A DNA stretch of 5,551 nt, from NCBI GenBank assembly GCA_947628685.1, contig CANRAT010000073.1:1-5551 (forward strand). Direction: 5' to 3'. Below are positions 1 through 4,820 of this stretch, one piece after another. Positions within the stretch are counted from its first letter, which is position 1. Each line of letters starts with the position of its first letter. A program made the translations under genes and the position numbers. A model generated the notes under the pieces. It ran no database searches. It saw only the letters and a list, made by a program, of their open reading frames with translations, and was not told the DNA's origin. The DNA is from an uncultured Bacilli bacterium. GTDB taxonomy: Bacteria; Bacillota_I; Bacilli_A; RF39; UBA660.

Positions 1-76
1 ATCTAAAATAAATAATATTATTGGCTAGAATTTTACGAGCTTGATTCTCATATTTAATGACTTTAATTATCATCAC
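1..76 (-). CDS. 5' end of an unidentified gene, running off the left edge
   Basis: An open frame starts at ATG 73-71 or at the adjacent in-frame GTG 76-74 and continues off the window, giving MIIKVIKYENQARKILANN and then IIYFR. AAGGAG (complement of 84-89) lies 7 nt before the GTG and 10 nt before the ATG, so the GTG is slightly favoured. With only 24-25 codons no family can be assigned. The stretch LANNIIYFR resembles the first helix of many XRE-type helix-turn-helix regulators, but this is a weak guess from a short string. The gene lies downstream of fic in the same direction, separated from it by the 40-bp repeat array and a hairpin. It uses CGT, GTC, GCC and CTA codons, which are scarcer in the neighbouring genes. 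Confidence 0.6.
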   Translation of the reverse strand, partial: MMIIKVIKYENQARKILANNIIYFR

Positions 77-83
77 GCCCTTT

Positions 84-89
84 CTCCTT
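84..89 (-). promoter_or_regulatory. Ribosome binding site of the left-edge gene
   Basis: AAGGAG reads on the minus strand at 89-84. Its spacing is 7 nt to the GTG at 76 and 10 nt to the ATG at 73, and this is the main evidence that a real gene starts here. Confidence 0.65.
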
Positions 90-99
90 ATTACTTACT

Positions 100-152
100 A
101 AAACTCTTATAAAACAAAGTATCCCGCCATTTCTGACGGGATTTCAGAGGGC
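100..152. repeat. Hairpin module, copy 1 of 3
   Basis: On the plus strand the order is AAAA (100-103), CTCT (104-107), an A-rich link ending AAAGT, a 6-bp stem ATCCCG (121-126) / CGGGAT (137-142) with a 10-nt loop, and the tail TTTCAGAGGGC (142-152). CTCT can pair with AGAG (146-149) and so encloses the inner hairpin. The same plan recurs at 1734-1782 and 1939-1994. Read on the minus strand, the inner hairpin is followed by ACTTTGTTTTAT, an imperfect U-tract, so it could act as a weak terminator between fic and the left-edge gene. The loop TCTGA (132-136) could alternatively pair with TCAGA (144-148) as a pseudoknot. Confidence 0.7.
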
Positions 153-170
153 ATCAAAATTTCATAAAAT

Positions 171-290
171 AATTTTTTGACTTTTTTGTTTTATATTTTT
201 TTATAGAACGAATTTTTTGACTTTTTCGTTTTATAAATTTTTTAAGAACAAATTTTTTGACTTTTTCGTTTTATAAATTATTCAGATAAA
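171..290. repeat. Three tandem 40-bp repeats next to the fic stop codon
   Basis: Units lie at 171-210, 211-250 and 251-290, with an exact 40-bp period. Units 2 and 3 are identical over their first 29 bases. Units 1 and 2 agree at 34 of 40 positions. The conserved core reads AAAACGAAAAAGTC on the minus strand, flanked by short AATTT and AAATT arms that could form a weak stem. The core of unit 3 reaches position 279, inside the fic stop codon (278-280), so the array starts at the end of fic. The core-plus-spacer arrangement is too short and too low in complexity for a CRISPR array. The function is unknown. Confidence 0.8.
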
Positions 291-1417
291 AATATCTCTA
301 CATACTCATAAAATACAAATATTTGATTTCTACTATATCCAGTTGTTTCTTTTATTATATTAGCAGACTTCAATTCCTTTATTACACCATTAACAGTAGA
401 TTCTGGCATTTCTAATGTTTCAGATATTTTTTTTCTTGATGAGTATGGTTCATCATAAAAATAGTCAATAATTTTTTTAGCATTATCATATTTAACTTTT
501 AGGTATGATATTTTACTATCAACCTTTTTAGTAAGTTCAACAACTTTTTTAAATTTTTCTTTCGCAATTTTTGCTGTTTCTATTATTCCCTCTAAAAAGA
601 ACTTTATCCATCCAATAATATCATTTTTAACTCTAACATCATTTAATTTTTGATAATATAAGTCTCTATTTTTTTCAAAAAAGAATGATATATATAAACA
701 TGGATTATCTAAATATTTTTTACTTTGCAAATATAAAGGTATTAATAATCTACCAATTCTTCCATTTCCGTCCAAAAATGGGTGTATTGATTCAAATTGA
801 TAATGAATTATAGCAATTTTTATCAAATCTGGTGTATCAATTTCCTCATTATTAATAAATAGTTCTAGGTCTTTTAAACAATCAGTAACATCTTCTACTA
901 ATGGAGGTACATATGCTGCATTAGATGGCATTGTTCCACCAATCCAATTTTGTGAAATTCTAAATTTTCCTGGTGTCTTTTTTTCTCCTCTAACACCACT
1001 TAATAATATCTTATGTATTTCTCTAATTAATCTATTGCATACTGGAAACCCATCATTAATTCTAGCAATACCATGATTAGTTGCTTTAACATAATTTTGA
1101 ACTTCTTCCCAATCATCTCTTTTTTCTGGGTTTATATCTTGTAAATCAGATAAATCTTCCTCAATGGTTGTTTTTGTTCCCTCTATTTTACTAGACTTGT
1201 TTGCTTCAATTTTTACATGCATTTTAATATATAAATCAACATTAGGAAGAAGTAATGAATATGCGTTTAATTCTCCTATTTGCCTATTTGCTTCGGCAAG
1301 TAAAGAATCTAATTTTGTATCATCCCAACCCCAATTATAATTGATGTTGCTTGGTAAAAATGCTTTATATCCATTCCCTTGCTTGTATTCCCCCGATTTA
1401 TATTCTTCTAATTTCAT
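278..1417 (-). CDS. Fic family protein (class II, N-terminal inhibitory motif), probable AMP-transferase with a C-terminal winged helix
   Basis: This is a complete 379-residue Fic protein. Members of the family transfer AMP (sometimes another nucleotide part) from NTPs to hydroxyl side chains of target proteins. The full active-site motif HPFLDGNGRIGR is at residues 212-223 with catalytic His212. The flap and target-binding strand GKFRISQNWIGG lies at about 150-161. The self-inhibition motif SSKIEG is at 75-80, and its Glu79 is expected to block productive ATP binding by contacting the second Arg of the Fic motif (Arg223); this places it in class II. The N-terminus fits the Fic_N domain. Residues from about 305 to the end look like a winged helix (SETLEMPESTVNGVIKELK), suggesting DNA binding or autoregulation. 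The start is fixed by AGAAAGGAG at 1433-1425, 7 nt upstream. All key residues are intact, so it should be active. The target is unknown. It is transcribed alone, diverging from tnpV. Confidence 0.95.
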   Translation of the reverse strand: MKLEEYKSGEYKQGNGYKAFLPSNINYNWGWDDTKLDSLLAEANRQIGELNAYSLLLPNVDLYIKMHVKIEANKSSKIEGTKTTIEEDLSDLQDINPEKRDDWEEVQNYVKATNHGIARINDGFPVCNRLIREIHKILLSGVRGEKKTPGKFRISQNWIGGTMPSNAAYVPPLVEDVTDCLKDLELFINNEEIDTPDLIKIAIIHYQFESIHPFLDGNGRIGRLLIPLYLQSKKYLDNPCLYISFFFEKNRDLYYQKLNDVRVKNDIIGWIKFFLEGIIETAKIAKEKFKKVVELTKKVDSKISYLKVKYDNAKKIIDYFYDEPYSSRKKISETLEMPESTVNGVIKELKSANIIKETTGYSRNQIFVFYEYVEIFLSE

Positions 1418-1424
1418 AGTTATT

Positions 1425-1433
1425 CTCCTTTCT
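1425..1433 (-). promoter_or_regulatory. Ribosome binding site of fic
   Basis: AGAAAGGAG on the minus strand, 7 nt before the ATG at 1417-1415, is a strong Shine-Dalgarno match and decides the fic start. Confidence 0.85.
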
Positions 1434-1530
1434 TTTTAAATTTTTTTAAAAATTTACTATTATTATATTTATGACTTATTTCCAATTTAATATTTCTATG
1501 TAATTAAATAATATAAAATAATTTTACCTT

Positions 1531-1560
1531 GTATTACTAAGTTTTTTCATTTTTAATCAA
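1531..1560 (-). promoter_or_regulatory. Candidate fic promoter
   Basis: On the minus strand TTGATT (1560-1555) and TAATAC (1536-1531) are separated by 18 nt. This is a plausible sigma-70-type pair about 115 nt upstream of fic. In DNA this AT-rich such pairs arise by chance, so support is weak. Confidence 0.25.
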
Positions 1561-1691
1561 CTAAATAATTAATAGTTTTTTTATCGATATAGGTTAATTC
1601 ACTAAACTAATTATAACACACTTTTTATTATATTTATTATTTTAGTATTAAATTTTTTATATGTTTTTTTATTTATATATCTATTAAAAAT

Positions 1692-1709
1692 TTTAATGTC
1701 GTCATTAAA
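1692..1709. repeat. Perfect 7-bp inverted repeat with a TCGT loop
   Basis: TTTAATG (1692-1698) and CATTAAA (1703-1709) are exact reverse complements around TCGT. It could be a protein-binding operator for the divergent region. On the minus strand it is followed by ATTTTTAATAG, so a weak terminator is also possible. Nothing here decides between them. Confidence 0.4.
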
Positions 1710-1733
1710 TATGCGGTTTCATAATTTCTTTGC

Positions 1734-1782
1734 AAAACCTCATAAAAAGCATTCCCCTCTCACGATGGGAATTTCAGGAGGC
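1734..1782. repeat. Hairpin module, copy 2 of 3
   Basis: The plan matches copy 1: AAAA (1734-1737), CCTC (1738-1741), an A-rich link ending AAAAAGC, a 6-bp stem ATTCCC (1751-1756) / GGGAAT (1767-1772) with a 10-nt loop, and the tail TTTCAGGAGGC (1772-1782). CCTC pairs with GAGG (1778-1781). Compared with copy 1 (CTCT/AGAG), both sides have changed together, which supports a real outer helix. On the minus strand the inner hairpin is followed by GCTTTTTATG, a short U-tract, about 320 nt upstream of fic. Confidence 0.7.
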
Positions 1783-1938
1783 AAACTGAAATCACACACT
1801 CTTAAATTTAAATATTTTAAAAATCTATGTTTTTCAACAAAATAAAGTTTAAAACGAAACAATAAAATTTAAGTTAATATCAAAGAAAAATTAACTATGG
1901 GTAGTTGATTGGGTGGTTGAATGCTTTTAAAAATCACT

Positions 1939-1994
1939 AAAAGCCCTTGTAAAATAAGCAAAAAAACGAGCCCGTACGGGCTCTTTCAGGGGGC
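1939..1994. repeat. Hairpin module, copy 3 of 3, also a strong minus-strand terminator
   Basis: AAAA (1939-1942), GCCC (1943-1946) and TTGTAAAATAAGC lead to a perfect palindrome GAGCCCGTACGGGCTC (1968-1983) and the tail TTTCAGGGGGC (1984-1994). GCCC pairs with GGGC (1991-1994), again with bases different from the other copies. On the minus strand the palindrome is followed by GTTTTTTTGC, a classical intrinsic terminator. On the plus strand it is followed only by TTTC. Its inner stem is shorter-looped than those of copies 1 and 2 (4 nt rather than 10 nt). Confidence 0.7.
1960..1983 (-). terminator. Intrinsic terminator, minus strand
   Basis: The stem GAGCCC/GGGCTC, with GTAC at its centre, is followed by GTTTTTTT on the minus strand. 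No minus-strand gene lies upstream of it within at least 800 bases (that stretch is antisense to tnpV and its partner). It would therefore stop antisense transcription or end a short untranslated RNA. Confidence 0.6.
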
Positions 1995-2107
1995 TGAATA
2001 TATATATACATAAAATAAATTATTGTTTATTATTTCCTTATATTTTAAGCATTTTAAAATTAAATCTAATTATTAAAAATTAAATAATTTTATCAAATTT
2101 TACTATT

Positions 2108-2138
2108 TGAGTACCTAAATGGGTACCTAAAAATAATA
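2108..2138 (+). promoter_or_regulatory. Candidate tnpV promoter with a repeated GTACCTAA element
   Basis: GTACCTAA occurs at 2111-2118 and 2123-2130, a 12-bp step, close to one helical turn. TTGAGT (2108-2113) could be a -35 box with AATAAT (2133-2138) as a loose -10 at 19 nt. The repeats would then sit in the spacer, where a regulator could block polymerase. The repeat is plainly seen; the promoter reading is inference. Confidence 0.3.
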
Positions 2139-2170
2139 ACAATACTACTTAATAATTCTTTATTAAAAGA

Positions 2171-2175
2171 AAGGA
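2171..2175 (+). promoter_or_regulatory. Ribosome binding site of tnpV
   Basis: AAGGA, within AAAGAAAGGA, lies 8 nt before the ATG at 2184 and supports that start. Confidence 0.75.
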
Positions 2176-2183
2176 TTAAAATT

Positions 2184-2549
2184 ATGAAATTAAATTATAT
2201 TAAATATGGGGATTATTATTTACCTAATCTTATACTATCTAAAAAAGAAAATAAACCAATAAATAAATATGGCTTATTAAAACTTAATTATTTAAAACAA
2301 TATAAAAAAACTTTATATCAAAAATTACTTATAAAAGAAAGACTTAACGAATATCTTTTTTTAGTCAGTAATAATGCTTTAGAAAAATTTGAATTTTTAA
2401 TGAAACAACTAATTAACAATGATACAACCATTACAGAAGAATTAAAACAAAAAAATTCATTACTTTGGACTCAAAAAATGAATAGTTTAAAAAGTATTGC
2501 TGAAGAAATTATCATAAAGGAAGTTATATATGGTGATATTGATGATTGA
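2184..2549 (+). CDS. tnpV: TnpV-family protein of clostridial mobilizable elements
   Basis: This 121-residue protein matches the TnpV family named after Tn4451/Tn4453-type mobilizable transposons, at about the usual length. Family landmarks run in order: GDYYLPNL at 9-16, INKYGLLKLNYLKQYKKTLY at 26-45, LLIKERLNEYL at 48-58, TEELKQ at 84-89, WTQKMNSLKSIAEEIIIKEVIY at about 95-116. The biochemical role of TnpV is not established; it is small, charged and mostly helical, with no signal peptide or membrane segment. It is the first gene of a two-gene plus-strand operon: the next gene starts inside its last codons. No serine recombinase (TnpX) or relaxase is visible in the window, so it marks a mobile element or its relic rather than a demonstrably complete one. 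Confidence 0.85.
   Translation: MKLNYIKYGDYYLPNLILSKKENKPINKYGLLKLNYLKQYKKTLYQKLLIKERLNEYLFLVSNNALEKFEFLMKQLINNDTTITEELKQKNSLLWTQKMNSLKSIAEEIIIKEVIYGDIDD
2516..2523 (+). promoter_or_regulatory. Ribosome binding site of the 106-residue gene, inside tnpV
   Basis: AAAGGAAG at 2516-2523 places AGGA 8 nt before the ATG at 2530. The later in-frame ATG at 2542 would be 20 nt away, so the upstream ATG is preferred. Confidence 0.6.
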
Positions 2550-2850
2550 TGATAAAGATATAACTGATGAAGAATTTGAAAGAAAATGGCTACCTTTTTT
2601 CAACAATTATAGTGAATATATACAAGAATTTATAGTGCCAGAAGCAGTAGCATTTTATCTAGCAAATGGATATATAAGAAATTGTTTATCTTCTTGTTCT
2701 ATAAAAAATCATATTAATTCAGCAATAGATATTTTTAATACCAAATGTGACACCGATAAAATACTGTCTAAAATAAAAAAGATATTAAGAATAAAATATA
2801 ACCTAAAAATTGTAAAAAATAATCCATTAAAAATTGAAAAATTTTATTAA
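2530..2850 (+). CDS. Hypothetical protein, 106 residues, coupled to tnpV
   Basis: I do not recognise this family. The protein starts MVILMIDDKDITDEEFERKW and continues with an aromatic, mainly helical middle (FFNNYSEYIQEFIVPEAVAFYL, residues about 23-44). It ends with a Lys/Ile-rich C-terminus (KIKKILRIKYNLKIVKNNP). Four cysteines lie at about 53-73, too loosely spaced to suggest a standard zinc finger. There is no signal peptide or clear transmembrane helix. The reading frame overlaps the end of tnpV by 20 bases and has its own Shine-Dalgarno site within tnpV, which implies translational coupling and a shared job in the same element. A strong terminator follows 5 bases after the stop. A role as an accessory of TnpV is inferred from position only. 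Confidence 0.75.
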   Translation: MVILMIDDKDITDEEFERKWLPFFNNYSEYIQEFIVPEAVAFYLANGYIRNCLSSCSIKNHINSAIDIFNTKCDTDKILSKIKKILRIKYNLKIVKNNPLKIEKFY

Positions 2851-2855
2851 AACTA

Positions 2856-2887
2856 AAAACACTATCTATAAAAATCGATAGTGTTTT
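2856..2887. terminator. Bidirectional intrinsic terminator between convergent operons
   Basis: AAAACACTATC (2856-2866) and GATAGTGTTTT (2877-2887) form a perfect 11-bp stem with a 10-nt loop. The A-rich and T-rich ends give a U-tract on both strands. It closes the tnpV operon on the plus strand and would stop readthrough from the minus-strand genes on the right. Confidence 0.85.
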
Positions 2888-3280
2888 ACTGTTATTTGGA
2901 ATATAAATTGTGCCTAGCAAGCACTGAATTTGTACACATCAAATTCTTATATGTGAATACCCAAATCCTTATAATTTTATTTATTATTTCTACCCTAAAA
3001 TTATTTCTTTTAATACAGTTGGTGTAAAACAATTTATTCCAAAAACAGAATGTTGTTCTTTGTTTTATAGTCCACCTCACATATTAGATAACATTATACA
3101 AATCATAATAACTATTGTTATCATAATCGCTGATTTTTATTTTTTCTATATTAGTTGTGTATTCTAAAACATTATCTATTTTTTTCCCAATTTTCCATAT
3201 TCATATCGTTGCCGTTTTATTCTTCTCTTTCTTTTTAAGTATTTAAAAATTCTATTTTTTTCTTGATAATCTCCAAACAA
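2888..3280. other. Region with no confident gene between the terminator and the hydrolase gene
   Basis: About 390 bases hold only short open stretches. One minus-strand frame (GTG 3080 to a stop at 2892, 62 codons) has no Shine-Dalgarno site and a cysteine- and tryptophan-rich composition unlike its neighbours. A plus-strand frame across about 2928-3170 is open but has no start site. The right part may hold a small frameshifted gene, listed separately. I recognise nothing with confidence. Confidence 0.5.
3084..3280 (-). pseudogene. Possible frameshifted small reading frame downstream of the hydrolase
   Basis: Directly after and in frame with the hydrolase stop, the minus strand is open for 34 codons (LFGDYQEKNRIFKYLKRKR and so on, rich in Lys and Arg) to a TAG at 3178-3176. 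A run of seven A residues (T run at 3179-3185) immediately precedes that stop. A one-base change there would join it to the frame IDNVLEYTTNIEKI, which ends at 3084. The joined product would be about 65 residues with no recognised family. There is no good ribosome binding site. It may equally be chance openness in AT-rich DNA. Confidence 0.2.
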
Positions 3281-3892
3281 CTAATTTAACAAAAATTTTT
3301 CTGGTAGTTTTTTAAAGTCAAAAGTATCTCTTGAAAAATGATGGTCTTGACCTTCTATTATTTCCAATTTTATCTTTTCATTTTCCAATGGCTTAATGAG
3401 TCCAGTATATTGAAACGATTGATCTAAACTTCCATATACTAACACTAATTTTTCTCCTGAAAATTTTTGTATTCCTTCTTTTGTTTTATGCCAATTATAT
3501 ATAAGAGGGCCGTTTACTAAAAGCATTCTTTTTATTCTAGGATAATTGACACCAAACCAAGCACCTATTAAAGCCCCATTTGAATGTCCCATATAAAAAA
3601 TTTTATAATCATCAATTTCTTGTTCGTTACAATAATCTTCTATTACTTTTATTGCATTATCTAATGGATTCGTACCATCAAATGGATTTGAAGAACAAAT
3701 AACAGTATAACCAAACTTTTTATTTATATTATCTGCTATCTTCAAATATTTATTTTGGTAGCCATACATTGATCCATCTTGCCCTGCTTTAATAAAAACT
3801 ATTGTTTCATTCCCCTTAACAATTCCATAGTCAATAATTGCTATATCTTCAAATTGACTATGAATAATTTGGTCATAATCAGTTCTATTCAT
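3281..3892 (-). CDS. Alpha/beta hydrolase-fold protein
   Basis: This complete 203-residue single-domain alpha/beta hydrolase has the nucleophile elbow GHSNGA at 102-107 with Ser104, preceded by a hydrophobic strand (YKIFYM). Asp157 in VYGSLDQS and His184 or His185 in GQDHHF are the likely other members of the triad. KAGQDGS at 35-41 is the likely oxyanion-hole turn after the third strand. There is no signal peptide, lipobox or membrane segment, so it is cytoplasmic. It has almost no cap domain, as in small esterase- or thioesterase-like members; the substrate cannot be told from sequence. The start is 1 nt after the stop of the 270-residue gene, with TAGGAG of its Shine-Dalgarno site lying inside that gene's last codons, so the two are translationally coupled. 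Confidence 0.9.
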   Translation of the reverse strand: MNRTDYDQIIHSQFEDIAIIDYGIVKGNETIVFIKAGQDGSMYGYQNKYLKIADNINKKFGYTVICSSNPFDGTNPLDNAIKVIEDYCNEQEIDDYKIFYMGHSNGALIGAWFGVNYPRIKRMLLVNGPLIYNWHKTKEGIQKFSGEKLVLVYGSLDQSFQYTGLIKPLENEKIKLEIIEGQDHHFSRDTFDFKKLPEKFLLN

Positions 3893-3893
3893 A

Positions 3894-4706
3894 TTAATCT
3901 CCTATATCATTTTTTAAAATTTGATAAATAACTTTAATAATTATTATACCATAATCTATCAAAAATTCTTTCTGTGCTTTCGTTAATTTTTCCCTTTCTT
4001 TAATTGCTTCCCTATAAGCGTGTCTAAAACATTGTATCTTTTTTCTATATTCTTTTACTATCTCGTTGTTAATATATTCAAAAGCAACTTCATTATAATT
4101 TACTTCCTTATATTTATCATCTTCACGCAACATAAATTCAATGCAGTTTGCTATTTCCTTTAATTTTTCATCTGTTGACATAGATTCAAATGTTGCATTT
4201 CTCGTTGATATTCTCTGGAATATTGTGTCAATATCATCTTCCACTACTATTAATGATTGTTTTTCAAAAGTTAAATTTGCAACAAGTTTTCTTCTAACTA
4301 TATATGGTACTGTACCATTGCGATCCATATTAAGAGATAATATTCTATTTTTTATTTCATCGCTAGTAAAATCATAAGGATCTTCTGGTGGTCTTGATAA
4401 TAATCTAGGAAATTCTTTTATAACATACCCATTCTTATAAAGATAAAAACATAAATAATAAAACAGTCTTTTATTCTTATCAGAACTTATATCTAAATTA
4501 GGTTCACATAATCCCTTAAATTTTTCTATTGCTTCTTCTTCATCAAAGATTTCAAAATCTAAATAATCTTCATTTTTTTCTATATCAAATGCTGTTTTAA
4601 TTTCATCACTTAACCTATGAGGGTGAGTAACTAAATCTTCATAAAATTTATAATAATATTCATCTTTCTTTACATTATTTTCATAAAATTTAAACAAATT
4701 TATCAT
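3894..4706 (-). CDS. Unknown 270-residue protein, partner of the hydrolase
   Basis: I cannot assign this protein to a named family. It is soluble, acidic in the first 120 residues and helical at the end, with no signal peptide or membrane span. Notable stretches are EFPRLLSRPPEDPYDF at 98-113, a central segment VEDDIDTIFQRISTRNATFE at 155-174 running into MSTDEKLKEIANCIEFML at 176-193, and QCFRHAYREAIKEREKL at 225-241 followed by LIDYGIIIIKVIY. The C-terminal half recalls helical domains found in some abortive-infection-type proteins, but I see no canonical HEPN Rx4-6H motif and no nuclease motif, so this is only an impression. The start has GGAGG 7 nt upstream. It is the first gene of a tight two-gene operon with the hydrolase and lies downstream of a HpaII-type endonuclease. 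Confidence 0.85.
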   Translation of the reverse strand: MINLFKFYENNVKKDEYYYKFYEDLVTHPHRLSDEIKTAFDIEKNEDYLDFEIFDEEEAIEKFKGLCEPNLDISSDKNKRLFYYLCFYLYKNGYVIKEFPRLLSRPPEDPYDFTSDEIKNRILSLNMDRNGTVPYIVRRKLVANLTFEKQSLIVVEDDIDTIFQRISTRNATFESMSTDEKLKEIANCIEFMLREDDKYKEVNYNEVAFEYINNEIVKEYRKKIQCFRHAYREAIKEREKLTKAQKEFLIDYGIIIIKVIYQILKNDIGD

Positions 4707-4713
4707 TTATTAT

Positions 4714-4718
4714 CCTCC
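4714..4718 (-). promoter_or_regulatory. Ribosome binding site of the 270-residue gene
   Basis: GGAGG, within GGGAGGA on the minus strand, lies 7 nt before the ATG at 4706-4704 and fixes the start. Confidence 0.8.
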
Positions 4719-4744
4719 CATAATATCTAACTTACTAATGACAT

Positions 4745-4750
4745 ATTATA
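4745..4750 (-). promoter_or_regulatory. Candidate -10 box for the two-gene operon
   Basis: A consensus TATAAT on the minus strand (4750-4745) would give a leader of about 30 nt. No good -35 lies at the usual 16-18 nt, so support is weak in this AT-rich stretch. Confidence 0.25.
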
Positions 4751-4820
4751 TTATTTATTAATACTACATTATTACAAATTTATTAATTTTTTTCAGAGTG
4801 CAAATATTTATTTTCTTATA

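Larger units (their letters stand above)
1434..2183. other. Gene-free region between divergent fic and tnpV
   Basis: About 750 bases carry no coding frame I can support on either strand. The first 250 bases are nearly pure A/T. The rest holds a palindrome (1692-1709), two hairpin modules (1734-1782 and 1939-1994), a GC-richer pair of GGGTRGTTGA repeats (1899-1908 and 1911-1920), and a GTACCTAA direct repeat (2111-2130) before tnpV. It must contain the promoters of both flanking genes. Confidence 0.7.

Noticed and set aside
100..152. Integron attC site
   Set aside because: The RYYYAAC and GTTRRRY core sites are absent, and no integron integrase is visible.
171..290. CRISPR array
   Set aside because: Only three units. 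The non-conserved parts are about 11-16 bases of A/T-rich sequence that still resemble one another, so they are not spacers.
2892..3080. 62-codon minus-strand frame starting at GTG 3080
   Set aside because: No ribosome binding site, odd composition rich in Cys, Trp and Arg, no recognisable family, and an in-frame stop just upstream; treated as non-coding or relic sequence.
3176..3283. Readthrough of the hydrolase TAG stop as a recoded (pyrrolysine-like) codon
   Set aside because: The hydrolase is already full length with its triad complete. The frame ends again after 34 codons, and nothing else suggests recoding.
4141..4377. 78-codon plus-strand frame
   Set aside because: It is entirely antisense within the well-supported 270-residue gene and has no ribosome binding site.
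3894..4706. HEPN RNase assignment for the 270-residue protein
   Set aside because: The nearest Arg-to-His spacing (RKKIQCFRH) has seven residues between, outside the Rx4-6H motif.
4787..4803. Fourth copy of the TTTCAGNNGGC tail (TTTTCAGAGTGCAAAT)
   Set aside because: It resembles the tail of copy 1, but there is no hairpin before it, no pairing 4-mer, and one of the invariant G positions is changed.
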